A stretch of 64,000 nucleotides of DNA from assembly GCF_002994745.2 (NCBI RefSeq), contig NC_037093.1, positions 21,339,555 to 21,403,554 on the forward strand, in the 5' to 3' direction. Shown one piece after another: positions 11,804 through 22,699 of the stretch; positions within the stretch are counted from its first letter, which is position 1, and every line of letters starts with the position of its first letter. The stretch is from Rosa chinensis. Lineage: Eukaryota > Streptophyta > Magnoliopsida > Rosales > Rosaceae. The notes under the pieces were generated by a model that was not told the DNA's origin, did not search any database, and saw nothing but the letters and a program-made list of their open reading frames with translations. A program made the position numbers and the translations under genes.

Positions 11804-12721
11804 ACAAATCTACAAGAGGGGAAAGTTTGATCTAGTGGATAGCCATTATTTTAAACTACTGGAGATTACAACCCCCGCTACAGCAGGAGGAGAGACTGAT
11901 CTTCTACTGATCACTCCTTCAGAAGTTGCCAGAGCTCAAGCAAAAAATATCAATTTATGCATATTGGAGCAGTCCAAGTCGGCATAAATCTGCTTGCTTG
12001 AGAAGCCATAAACTGTTCAGTTCTATGTGTCTTACAAGACAATAGACTAACAGACTTCCAAGCTAGTCTATTGGGAACACTTGAAGCATCTTTATGCGAT
12101 CAAGTAGCATATTTCAACTGCTTCCCAAACTTCACCACCAGCTTGAAAGATGCAGCTCACTGCCTCCGTCACTGCCTACGACTGAGAGTCAAGACAGATG
12201 ACATATCAATGAAAGAAGATATGCAGGAACTGGCAATAGTATATAGAATATACTATAAATTGATGAGCACCACAGTAGACCCCAAGACCAGAATAACAAA
12301 TATTCCGGGTCTTACTACTGGGTTCCTCACCAATCAGAAGAACCATTCACAACAGATTCATAAAGTTACTTGGAATGAAGTGACTTTTCCTCTTGAATGG
12401 AAATTATCCAGTCCAAAAAAGCTACCGGAAAGAGCAAAAGCAAAAATCTATGAAAGTAGAAAGACTGGAGAAATCAGTCTCAATTTTGACAATCACAGAA
12501 AAAGTGATGTCTGTCCTGAGAAACTCAGGATAAACAAGAATCTTCTCAGAAGAAGCTACAGCACTAGAGAAGCTAGTGTTAGTGGTGTAAAACCCACTAT
12601 TGAAGAGCCAATATCTGAAGAAGAATTGGAAGCTGATCTGAACAGATCAGTAAACATGCTTAGAGCACAAAAACTCTATGATCTTTATGAAGAAGCTGAG
12701 AATTGTGAAAATCTTGAATGA
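11804..12721 (+). pseudogene. Pararetroviral movement protein (30K type), broken in its N-terminal half
   Basis: Movement proteins of this family form tubules through plasmodesmata. The 12071-12721 part is open and begins LGTLEASLCDQVAYFNCFPN, a typical core motif of caulimovirid movement proteins, followed by a conserved helical stretch. Upstream (11804-12070) recognisable pieces lie in different frames with stops near 11985 and 12010-12050, so at least two disabling changes are present. A TGA at 12719-12721 ends the frame, and the same frame continues immediately after it; this could be a natural end or a nonsense change. Confidence 0.75.
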
Positions 12722-12742
12722 TTAGAAAAACTAATCAAAGAA

Positions 12743-14045
12743 ATGAAAGAATTCAAAATCAGAAAGACAAGAAAAGTCTTTCCATACCAAGATATTGAAA
12801 TGGAAGAAGGAGAAAGCTCCAGAACTTTCATTAACAGAGAAAAAGGGAAAACACAACTCCCACTTCAGAAAGCCCCCACGGGTAAAAAAGGGGAAAGAAA
12901 TTCCCAGAGATTTGTCCCAGAGGAGAATGTGCCTAGAGTTCCAATCATGAACTATGGCATCTGGTTAAATCTAAACAAGAGTCTAGACAAAAGAAAAACC
13001 ATCGACCAATGGGTAGATAGCCGGATGATGGCTTCTGCACTAACCCTTGGAAAATTCGAAGCACCAGATTTGCAGGTGTACTATGAAACTACTCTTACTA
13101 GTAGCAAAAAAGTACTACCTATCTTTCAAAGAAACTGCCAGAGGAAGAGACTGGCTTGAAGAGATAAAAAATTCAAAATCTCCAGATGATTTTGCAGTAC
13201 CCCTGTATGATCAGTTCTGTGGAGATCTCTCAAATCTGAGTGAGAAGGCTAAAGAAACGGCCAAATTGAATATCTATGCTTTCAAAATATGTGACATGAG
13301 ATATTTCGAAGAATACTTGAATGAGTTTCAAGAATATTACTGTACAATTGGTGAACTAGAGAATACTGATCTAGTTAATCTGTTGCACAGAAAACTCCCT
13401 GAACCATGGAGAACAGCTGTGAGAGAAAGCATAGCTAAAAAACCAATTGAAAGATTTTCAGTTGGAGGAATTGCCAACAGAATCCGGCAAATACTGAAAG
13501 AGCAATGTAAAGCCAATCTTAGAGCTAAGATGGCTAAGAAACAACTCAAAGGAGTTGAGAATTTCTGTTATGGAATACTAGATATGCCCACCAATTGGGG
13601 ATGTCATGAATCCAAATTCCACAGAAAAAAGAAAGAAAAATATTACTCTAAAAAATTCAAAAAGAGTAATCAGAAAAAAGATTGGAAATTCAAGAGAAGT
13701 TCCAATTACAAGAAACAACAGGAAGAAGATCCAAAAAAGAAATTCTTCAAGAAAAAGAAGAATACTCATAAGCATAAACAACCAAGCAAGAAAGCTTGCA
13801 GATGTTGGTTATGTAAAGCTGAAGGGCACTATGCCAATGAATGCCCGGAAAAGGGTAAAAGATCTACTAAAGCTCTCTTTGAAGAATATGAGCAAATAGT
13901 AGAAACAGCAAACATGAAAGGCTACGAAATAGCCTATTCAGATGATGAAGAAGACGACAGGTCAGTTTACTCTGCCTGGTCTGAAGAAGAAGATTCATCT
14001 GAACCTGAGTCAGATTCTGAAGTAGAGTACTTCGAATCTAGATAG
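12743..14045 (+). pseudogene. Pararetroviral coat protein, one frameshift
   Basis: The N-terminal part (12743-13159) and the main part (13047-14045) are in different frames, overlapping near 13100, so one frameshift lies in the capsid core. The second frame carries the conserved core (FCGDLSNL, LPEPWRTAVRES), a long Lys-rich stretch, and a zinc knuckle CX2CX4HX4C (C253, C256, H261, C266 of the 13047 frame) for packaging nucleic acid. It ends in an acidic Glu/Asp/Ser-rich tail. The order basic stretch, knuckle, acidic tail is standard for caulimovirid coat proteins. A TAG at 14043-14045 is directly followed by ATG in the same frame. Confidence 0.82.
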
Positions 14046-15185
14046 ATGAATGTTCTAAGAATCAAAAAATGGGAAGAAAGCAAGACAGAATCTTTAATGT
14101 CTTCTTATCAGGTAAACCCTGGTACATTCGTTTGTGACTACTGCTTATGTCACGAAAAGAATGGTCTCCCTATGTTTTGTGAAGAGTCAAAAAAGACTTA
14201 TCACAAAGAATGCTTCATAGCTGAAGCAAGAAGGAAAACCAAGAATGGCCTTGTCAGCCAACTGGTTGAACAAGAATATGAAGAGTATTTCTCTGAGCAA
14301 AAAGAGAAAGAAGTAGAAACTTTGTTCCAAGAAATCATGGAACAATCTTCCTCAAAAATAAAGGAAGAAATCATCGGTGAAGAAAAACTCGATGAAGATA
14401 TTGAACTGGTTGAATCACCAGAAATTGTTCCAGAAGAATGTAAACCATTCATTCCAAAGGAACAAGCTCAGGAAAATGAGCTTAGCCAATCGAAAGTCGT
14501 CTCTACTAGTAGATACAGCAACTACATAGAGATTGGACTAAAATTCCCTAATCACAAAAAATATCATCTACATGCCTTTGTAGATAATGGATCAGGATTT
14601 ACTGTTGCAAAGAGATTTGCAATTCCAGATGAACTCTGGAAAGAAGATAAGAAAAAATCTGCTACTGGTGTTACATTTGATGGGAGCCATCTCACCATGA
14701 AAAAAGTAGCAAAAAATGTTCGTATCACCATTGGTGGAGGAACATTTATCATCCAGAATGTTTGGCAATCTGAAGGCCAAGGTTCTGATTTCTTGTTGGG
14801 AAATGATTTTATTCTCCAACAACAATTCATTCAGGAAGAAGAAGCAATAGGCTTCAGAAAAGGAGAACCGGTGTTCTGGGCAGACCGACTTACACAAGCA
14901 AAAAGTGTAGTAGGTCCTGGTTTTACTACTCAGTATCAGAGATCGCAACAGAATAGTGGTGATCTTACCCCCTACAAACCCAAATTCGAGCCTATACTCC
15001 AAATCAAGCAACAAGAAGAATTACTTGTTGAAGAATCTTCTGAAGAAGAAGAAGAAACTAGTGAAGATGAAGAAACTAGTTTCATCCATGAGCATAACCT
15101 CAAGTATTTCAGAATAATCTTAAGTCTCAGAAAATTCCCACTCTTGAAAAAATCAAGAAACTTCTCGAGCAGAATATCGATGTAG
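14046..15185 (+). pseudogene. Pararetroviral N-terminal pol region with aspartic protease
   Basis: Residues about 27-60 hold a Cys/His-rich patch (CDYCLCHEKNG...CEESKKTYHKEC) that resembles a small zinc-binding module. A Glu-rich linker follows, then the retropepsin-like protease with HAFVDNGSGF at about residues 177-186 (D180). The active-site triplet differs from the usual D-T/S-G: here D-N-G, followed by S-G. FLLGNDFI (near 14796) fits the second conserved protease segment. The frame shifts near 15110, after which the RT N-terminus continues in another frame. Confidence 0.75.
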
Positions 15186-15214
15186 ATCCTCAGAAGTTTT
15201 GGGAAAAGGACCCA

Positions 15215-15730
15215 GTGGTCTGTGAATTGAGATTACATGACATGAATGTCATCTGTCATGTCAAAGCCATTCCTCAGTACAAAGAGGAAGATCAAAAAGA
15301 ATTCAGAAATGATATTGAAGATCTCCTGAACAAGAGATTAATTCAACATTCCACTAGCCCTCATCATGCTCCAGCATTCTACGTGAGAAATCATGCAGAA
15401 AATCTACGAGGAAAAGCTAGAATGGTGATTGACTACAGAGATGTCAACAAGAAGACTGTCAAAGATGGTTATCAAATTGCTCAAGTAAGAGTACTGATCA
15501 ACCAGCTCAGAGGAGCCAAAGTCTTTTTGAAATTCGATGCAAAGTCGGGTTTCTGGCAGGTCAAGATGCATCCTGAGAGTATTCCTCTCACTGCATTTGG
15601 AACACCACAAGGCCATTACGAATGGTTAGTAATGCCTTTTGGTCTAAAAGTAAGCTCCCTCAATCTTCCAAAGAAAGATGGACAACATCTTCAAACATGT
15701 TGCGGAGTTGTGCGTCGTCTATATAGATGA
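15215..15730 (+). pseudogene. Pararetroviral reverse transcriptase, N-terminal half
   Basis: The frame carries RT fingers and palm motifs: ARMVIDYRDVNKKT, FLKFDAKSGFWQVKM and FGTPQGHYEWLVMPFGL. After PFGLK the frame is lost through one extra base near 15650, and the next RT block continues in the frame starting near 15678. The Asp in FLKFDAKSGF is the first catalytic RT aspartate. Confidence 0.85.
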
Positions 15731-17819
15731 CATTCTGGTCTTCTCCAAAAACAGAGAAGAACACATGAAACACCTCTACGAGGTTGTAAAGCTGATAGGT
15801 GAAAAGAAAATCTTCTTTATCCTCGATGAAGTTGATTTCCTAGGAATAAACATCAAGAATGGAGTGATAAAACTCCAACCTTATATCCTTGAGAAGATCT
15901 GGAAGTTCCCAGATAGAATTCCTGATGCTAAGAGTCTAGAGAGATTCCTTGGTGTCATAAATTATGGGAGAGATTTCATTCCCAAAATCTCAGGGTTAAC
16001 AACAATGTTATCTCCTAAGACATGTTCCAAAAGAAAATGGAACTTCACAGAAGATGATGAAAAAATCGTGAAGCAGATAAAAAATCTCTGCAAAAACCTC
16101 CCTCCTCTTCAACAACCAGAAGAGAATGATGAAATTATCCTCCAAACAGATGTGAGTGATAATTACTGGTCCGATGTGGTTCTGGCAAAAACGCCTGGAA
16201 CTAACATTGAAAAGATCTGTAAATTTTGTAGCGGCAAGTTCAGCCCTGCAGAACTGAATTATCCCACAGGGGAAAAAGAAATTTTGGCTGTCAAGAAAAC
16301 GATTTTAAATTCTCCAGCTTTTCTTGGAAAACCCTTTACTGTCCGCACTGATTGTGCTAGAGTAAAGAATTTCAAAAATTTTAAACTTGACAAAGCTGCT
16401 GATAGAGGAAGATTAGCAAATTGGCAATTATTTCTTAACCAATATAATTATACTGTTGATTTAATTGCAGGAAAAAAGAATTATCTTCCAGACGCATTGA
16501 CCAGAGAAATGGCAATGTTCAGCCAAAGAGAAGACGACGAAGGTCGTAATCCCAGAAGCAGAAGGACTGGGAAAGAACAGGAACCTGAAGAGGATCCCAA
16601 AGAAACCAAAGAAAGAATCCTTAAAAGGTTTCTGCTAAGCTCGAAAGGCTTGGCCCAAACTGATCAATCCCAGGATAAAGGATTGGCTAGCCCGTCTCAA
16701 ACGGCAGACGGTAAAGGCTCATCAAGACCGTTGATGGCTGCTGCTTTGCCAAAAAGTAGACCAACTCCAACTAGAGTTATAAATGTTTTTAATTATGAAT
16801 TAAGAACTTTTGATACTCCTGTGTTCAGAACTGGCAGGAGACTAGCTTATCACCAGAAGGCAATCCTGGACAATCTTTTATTTGCCTTTCAAGAAAGAAG
16901 CAGTGGTCTAATGTTCCCAGCTGTCTTTGCATTAGCTGAAGAACTCTACGAAAATGGTAGGCCACAGTTTGAAGAAAGTCATACACAGCAGAGTGCTGTA
17001 AGAAAACAAAAAATTCACTTCCTTGAAAGTCCTGAAAGTGCTAGGGTCCCTATCATGGCACTCAATGAATCAGACTGGCATGAATTCCACAGTCTGATAG
17101 GAAGTCATAATTCTGAAGATCGAGTTCCCCCAACTCTCTTTATCATTGTAGGACCTTATGTTGGGAGATACTTTGTCAATGTTCAGAGTGAACATCCTCA
17201 AGAACACAAGCTCTGGCTTGTTGAAAATGGTTTTGTCCATAATCTGTGGACCAAAACAAATGATGATCTGAAGGGTTTGCCGCCTATCATTGTCAACACA
17301 GTCAAAAACATTAGAAAAAATGACTGTATGCTTCGTCTGAAGTTCAGATCCACTCCTCCAGAATGGATCCAAAAGGCAAACGGTGAGGTTGAGTATATTT
17401 CTTCATATCACTATGTGAGAATTATCCAAAGGAAATATCTGCAGCCTGCCTGTGTTGAGTACAATGGCCAACCAAACTCAAGCATCCCATGGATAAAGGC
17501 CATGACCCTAGAATACATCAAGAAGATCATCTCTGAAGATATCAACAACACCTTCCTGGCAGCAGGAGAAAAAACTATTATCACTGCTTACGATCATCCT
17601 GACGTAGTCGGCAGTGACCTATTTCTATCTCTCACCAGAAAAGAGATAGATCCGACGATGGCATCCATGCACTGGGTGGAAAAGCTTGAAACTGACAACC
17701 ACTACAAGAAGTATGTTGATACTGACGTCGAAGATAATGCTACCACTGTTAGAATGGCCCGGGTAGACAACAACTCCTTTGTCTTTGGCCACAATTCAGA
17801 AACAGACGAGAACATGTAG
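15678..17819 (+). pseudogene. Pararetroviral RT C-terminal half, RNase H and a long C-terminal extension (713 codons open)
   Basis: RT catalytic box YIDD is at residues 15-18. RNase H motifs follow with D158 (QTDVSD), the Glu in YPTGEKEILAV, the Asp in VRTDC, and LPDALTRE, so the D-E-D-D set looks present. RNase H ends near residue 280. The frame then continues without a stop for about 430 residues: a Glu/Arg/Lys/Ser-rich linker, then a folded-looking region (INVFNYELRTFDTPVFRTG, TLFIIVGPYVGRYFVNVQ). By position this could be the viroplasmin/transactivator-like or other accessory protein that other genera encode in a separate ORF, but I see no motif that proves it. Confidence 0.85.
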
Positions 17820-18055
17820 CATCACGGGTTAATCCACAGGTGAAAGAAGAAAAGCACCAAAACAAAAGGCAACTGTTACCTTTTTCAAAAGATACTTTTG
17901 CTTTTCAAAAAGGAAGAATGTGAAAAACATTTCACCCAACTACTTTTGCTTTTCCCTATCCGACCTCCACCAGCAGGAGCACTCAGAAAAGCAGAAGTTC
18001 ACGGAGTTGTTCTGTACATTTTTGTGTTTTGAATTCCAGTTTGAGTTCTGCTCCC

Positions 18056-18062
18056 TATATAA
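18056..18062 (+). promoter_or_regulatory. Pararetroviral promoter TATA box
   Basis: TATATAA in the context CTCCCTATATAAGGAC, about 240 bases after the last viral stop codon, as in caulimovirid pregenomic RNA promoters. Transcription would start about 25-30 bases on. A candidate polyadenylation signal AATAAATAAA lies near 18317. The roughly 240 bases between the last ORF and the TATA box are non-coding. Confidence 0.7.
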
Positions 18063-18329
18063 GGACCTTTAGCTTCTCTTAGAAGATATCGAATATCTCC
18101 GATATCGAATAATTTTCCATATCAGTTAAAACTTAGAAATTTGAGTAGAAGAGTCTTCTCTCAAATAGTAGCAGTGTGCTTCCCTTCCTGTCTAAGTGTG
18201 AAGTAGTGTGCTTTCATTACAAGTAAGTATCTGTTCTCATTCTTATGGATAGCTAACCAGCTTTTGCTGTTTACCTGAGAATGAGGCTCTGAATGTTTAA
18301 CATGTATGTATATTTGAATAAATAAATTC

Positions 18330-18789
18330 AGATGGTTGCTCACCCACTTCTTTAACCAATATAGTAGTTATTGTCATTACATTTCTATAATGATAATTGT
18401 CATTTTACTATTTCAATGCATGCATCTTATGGAGATCTAAGGTTCTAAACTTTACTATTCACCTAAAAAAATCAGTTTTAAAACAAGAAAAACTAGGACA
18501 AGCAGCAGTGATTCCGCTTGTTAAAGTAACCGCTAGGCAGGAGGCCGTTAGGTGAAAAACTTGGGCATGTTGAAGGCTAGTCTTGTTTTTGTTTTTTGCC
18601 ATTTTAAATACTGTTCCTTTTTTGTTGAATAGGATTGAAAAGGAAACCACAGGTCAACATAGGATACAAAGGGCATTTTTCTGAAAAAGCTATCCCTATT
18701 AGTCTTTTTCTTTCAGCAACAATGTAATACAAAAGTGTTGGGCAGTTGGGAAAAATACAGAGGCCTTTTGGGTATACGGGGAAAGACCC
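18330..18789. other. Right arm of the MULE-like insert
   Basis: AT-rich, no convincing coding frame. It begins where viral leader similarity can no longer be argued and ends with the right terminal repeat. The exact virus junction is not visible to me. Confidence 0.4.
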
Positions 18790-18798
18790 AAACTTCAA

Positions 18799-20312
18799 AC
18801 CACAATTGCTTCAAACATGCGTAACTATGGATCGAAGCCATATACATTCACGAACTGCTTCGTGAAGAGCAATAATCTCTGCAGGGTTCTCGAAGAGGTA
18901 GCGACTAAGGTCTGCTTTGTAGACCTCCAAGATATGGCAGTCTTTCCCATGGTGAAAACATAACCAGTTTGGGAGCGACCTTTATGTGGGTCAGAGAGGT
19001 ACCCAGCATCAGCAAAACCTTCCAAAACACTTATATCGTTTTAGGATGGGGAGAGGGAACACAGTCCATCATGTGTGGCGTCCCTGGCATTTGATGGGTC
19101 CTAATCCATCTTCTCTCTGTAGGGATAGAACAAGCCCATATCGATCGTACCACTTAGGTATCAAAAAATATCTTTAACACCAATCCAATAGCGTCGTGTT
19201 GGCGCTGAGCTATATCTAGCTAGCAAGTTCATAGCTAATGAGATATCCGGTCTTGTGCATTGTGCTAAGTACAACAATGCGCCTATTGCACTTAGGTAGG
19301 GCACTTCTGCCTCTAGCACTTCTTCATCGTCATCTTTTGGACGAAATGGATCATTCTTTGGATCAAGACTACGGACGACCATTGGGGTGCTTGAAGGCTT
19401 AATCTTGTCAGTGTTTAACCGCCTAAGCATCTTTTTGGTATAAGCTGATTGATGAATCAGGATACCAGCTCTACAGTGCTCAAGTTCCAAACCGAGGCAA
19501 AACCGTGTTTTCCCAAGATCTTTCATCTCAAACTCGGATTTCAAGTGTTTAGCGGTTTCCCTTAACTCTTTAAGGGTGCCAATTATGTTCATGTCATCGA
19601 CATAAACCGCTACTATTGCAAATCCGAAACTTGTCCTTTTTATGAACACACATGGGCATAGTTCATTGTTGACATATCCCTTACCAATCAAGTAGTTACT
19701 TAGACGGTTATACCACATCCGTCCGGATTGTTTCAATCCATATAGTGAGCGTTTCAACCTTATAGCAAACGCGCTCCGTGGTTTAGAGCCACTTGATTTG
19801 GGTAACTGAATTCCATCTGGAATCTTCATATATATCTTTGTATCTAGATCCCCATATAGATACACAGTAACCACATCCATAAGCTGCATGTTCAGTTTTT
19901 CGGAAACTACCAAACTAACAAGGTAGCGGAACGTAATGACGTCCATTACAGGAGAATAGATCTCCTCATAGTCGATTCCAGGGCGTTGTGAGAAGCCTTG
20001 CGCCACAAGGCGAGCTTTGTACCTTACAATCTTGTTTCTCTCATTACGCTTTCTAACGAATACCCTTTTGTGACCAACTGGTTTGGTGTTGCGCGGTATT
20101 GGTACAACTTTGCCAAATACCTTACTTTTCGCTAGAGAATCAAGTTCTGCCTGGATTGCATCTTTCCATTTTGGCCAGTCAGCTCTACGTTGGCATTTAT
20201 CAACGGAGCGTGGTTCAATGTCATCGGTCTCAATAATCTCACGCGCCACTGAATACGCGAATATATACATCATCAATGATGATGGAGTTTCTTTCCCACG
20301 TCTCATGTACAC
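18799..20312 (-). pseudogene. Copia 1 reverse transcriptase and RNase H N-terminal part
   Basis: The 19161-20312 frame has the copia RT motifs: NKIVRYKARLVAQGFSQ, MDVVTVYLYGDL, RSLYGLKQSGRMWYNRL and VAVYVDDMNIIG (YVDD). After ARYSSAPTRRYW the frame breaks near 19165. RNase H motifs DAGYLSDPHKGRSQTGYVF and ISWRSTKQTLVATSS sit in another frame (18825-19025), and a further indel near 18885 precedes EIIALHEAVRE. The domain resumes at 10578 beyond the insert. Confidence 0.88.
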
Positions 20313-22386
20313 TAGTGTAATTTACAGAGATATCTACATTCTCAGGGATAGGTTCTGACATTGAGGCGTCCCCCAATGATGTCTCTTGGACATAACCGTA
20401 ATCCGGAACATTCTCATGGGACGGATTTTGAGTATCGATGATCAAAGGATTTGTTTGTGCCTCATTCGCTTTATTTCTAGGGCGAGTATCCTTCGAACCA
20501 ATAGGTCTACCGCGCTTCCTTGCAGGACCTGCGGCCATAGACGCCACATCATTGCCATGCTAGGCAATGGTGCCATCTCTTGGTGTCACAGGAGTGGTGT
20601 GATGTCCAATATTCGGGACATCGATCCTTGCAGGCATGTTTGCAGCAGGTATGTGTGATCTCGTCACTTTGGCAACATTAGAAAACGCATCAGGCAGAGT
20701 GTCTGCTACGTTCTAGAGCTCGATTATTCGCCGCACTTCAAGTTCGGACTGTGCGGTACGGGGATTGAGATGAGACATAGTGGGGACAGACCACGACAAT
20801 TCCTGTCGTTCCTGTTGAACATCTGTGTTTGTATCTCCCCCTAATGATGGGAAGACTGTCTCATCAAAGTGACAATCCGCAAATCTAGTGGTAAAGAGAT
20901 CGCCTGTCAAGGGTTCAAGATAGCGGACGATGGTTGGAGATTCATATCCAACATAAATGCCTATTCGTCGTTGTGGACCCATCTTAGTACGCTATGGCGG
21001 CGTAATAGGCACATAAATGGCTCGCCCAAAAATGCGTAAGTGCGAGATATCAGGCTCGTACCCAGTCACTAGTTGTAACGCAGAGTAAGATTGGGTTTCA
21101 GTGGGTCGTAGACGAATTAGCATCGCTGCATGCAATATTGTATATCCCCAAGCAGAAACAAGGAGATTGGTGCGCATAACCAATGTCCGTGCTATCATCT
21201 GTAGTCGTTTAATAGAGGCTTCTGCGAGACCATTTTAGGTATGAACACGGGGAACTGGATGCTCTACATCAATCCCCAGTGACATGCAATAGTCATTGAA
21301 CGTTTTCGATGTAAACTCCCCAGCATTATCAAGTCGAATAGACTTAATAGGATGGTCAGGGTAGTGAGCCCGTAGACGGATAATCTGGGCGAGGAGTTTA
21401 GCATAAGCAGCATTTAGAGTGGACAACAGCGCGACATGTGACCAGCGTGTCGACGCATCAACCAATACCATAAAGTATTTAAAAGGTTCGCATGATGGTT
21501 GAATTGGTCCACAGATATCCCCTTGGATTCTCTGTAAGAACGGAATGAATATTTTGGGATCCTTTGCATAGGACGGTCTCGGTCCTAATTTCCTGAATGA
21601 ACATGCTTTGCAGAAAGAGCGAGGGGCCTTAGAAGCAACCAATGAGGATTTTGGTTGGGCCTGAGCGTCAATAGCGCTATTAGAAGCAAAATGTGTGACT
21701 ACATCTCCCATCATGGCGTTAGAGCCATGGGAATTGCTGTTTATGGCGTCATCACATGGGACTTGGGCGGCCCTATAGCGCCCCAAGACGACTGCAGTGC
21801 CAGATGCTGCAATTGTTACGATCTTGCTAAGTCCAGGAATCAATTTTTGATTCTTGCTTCTTCTCACTCTGAAGAATGGATGTCTGTGTGAAGACTTTAG
21901 TATACGGAGCATCATATCATGACCAGGGTGCCCTAGTCGATCATGCCAAAGCCAATATATGTCAGAGTCCAAGAGATCTTCTCTTATGACATTATTGGAT
22001 TTAATAGGTCGAATTGTAGTGACATAAAGTCCACTAGATTGACACATATGCTTCTCTAAGATGCGCATTCCGCAATCATTAGAGGTAATGCAAAGGAATT
22101 CTTTTCCGTTCTCATTATGCATTTCGGCATGGAATCCGTTGGCTCTTATATCTTTGAAGCTCAATAAGGTTCGATTTTCCTTAGGAGCGTAGAGAGCTTC
22201 AGTGACTTTAATCAAGGTCCCATTAGGCAATTGGAATTGGGTCATTCCATGTCCTTGAACTAAACCTAATGGCCCAGCCATCGTAGTCACAGATGAATAT
22301 GTAGGCAACATCTCCAAAAATAATTGCCTATGTCGTAGAATGGTGTGCGTAGTCGTATTATCCGCAAGACATTGAAGTTCATCCAT
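20239..22386 (-). pseudogene. Copia 1 protease, integrase and linker, with stops
   Basis: Protease-like CLADNTTTHTIL lies at the N-terminus of the 21235-22386 frame. The pre-integrase motif WLWHDRLGHPGHDMML follows, then integrase with the first two acidic residues in QGDICGP and IRLDNAGEF. A TAG at 21235-21237 falls just before NGLAEASIK, so the catalytic Glu is kept but lies behind a stop. Further stops near 20990, 20710 and 20565 and a frame change near 20300 separate the C-terminal integrase (RRIGIYVGYESPTIV) and the linker from RT. Confidence 0.85.
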
Positions 22387-22699
22387 TCCTAAAAGAAAAG
22401 CTTGTAATTAAAAAGGAGTCATAAAGAAAAGAACTCAAATTTTATTAATAAGCCAAACGGAATTACATCATCGTTTCTTTAACCAAAGAAAATCTAATCC
22501 AATAGACTAGTTAATGCAAACCGATGGTAGTCGGCTAACTCCTTTCGGTAATTCTAATGCAAATGTGACCAGGTAAGTAGAACGATGTCGGTGGAGCAAA
22601 GCTCGCTTAAGTACCACTTGTCTCAAAACCTTCCTAGACATCACACTTACATTGAGTACGCCTACTTTGAAGAAAGACTAATATCATTGGCATCTACTA

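Larger units (their letters stand above)
10930..18400 (+). mobile_element. Endogenous pararetrovirus (Caulimoviridae), one near-complete decayed genome unit
   Basis: About 7.4 kb, within the usual genome range of the family. Order on the plus strand: short coiled-coil frame, tRNA-Met primer site (11216-11227), coiled-coil frame, movement protein, coat protein with zinc knuckle, aspartic protease, RT, RNase H, C-terminal extension, then promoter and leader start. There is no integrase and there are no LTRs. The copy is linearised inside the leader: the promoter is at the right end and the primer site at the left. Several frameshifts and stops break the coding region (see entries), so this copy cannot encode intact proteins. 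Genus is not assigned. Limits are approximate because the junctions with the flanking arms are not sharp. Confidence 0.88.
10570..18798. mobile_element. MULE-like insert (10579-18789) with 9-bp duplication, containing the pararetrovirus
   Basis: The insert is flanked by perfect 9-bp copies AAACTTCAA at 10570-10578 and 18790-18798; removing one copy rejoins the copia RNase H reading frame. The ends are imperfect inverted repeats: left GGGTTAATGCTCATACACCC, right (reversed) GGGTCTTTCCCCGTATACCC, sharing GGGT and TA(C/T)ACCC at equal offsets. Nine-base duplications and GGG-type ends fit Mutator-like elements. No transposase is seen. The arms 10579-10930 and about 18330-18789 carry no gene I recognise; most of the middle is virus-derived. 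Alternatively the virus copy integrated later into a small MULE. Confidence 0.65.

Noticed and set aside
19986..20658. Plus-strand frames over copia 1 pol
   Set aside because: Antisense to RT and integrase; no codon-level support.
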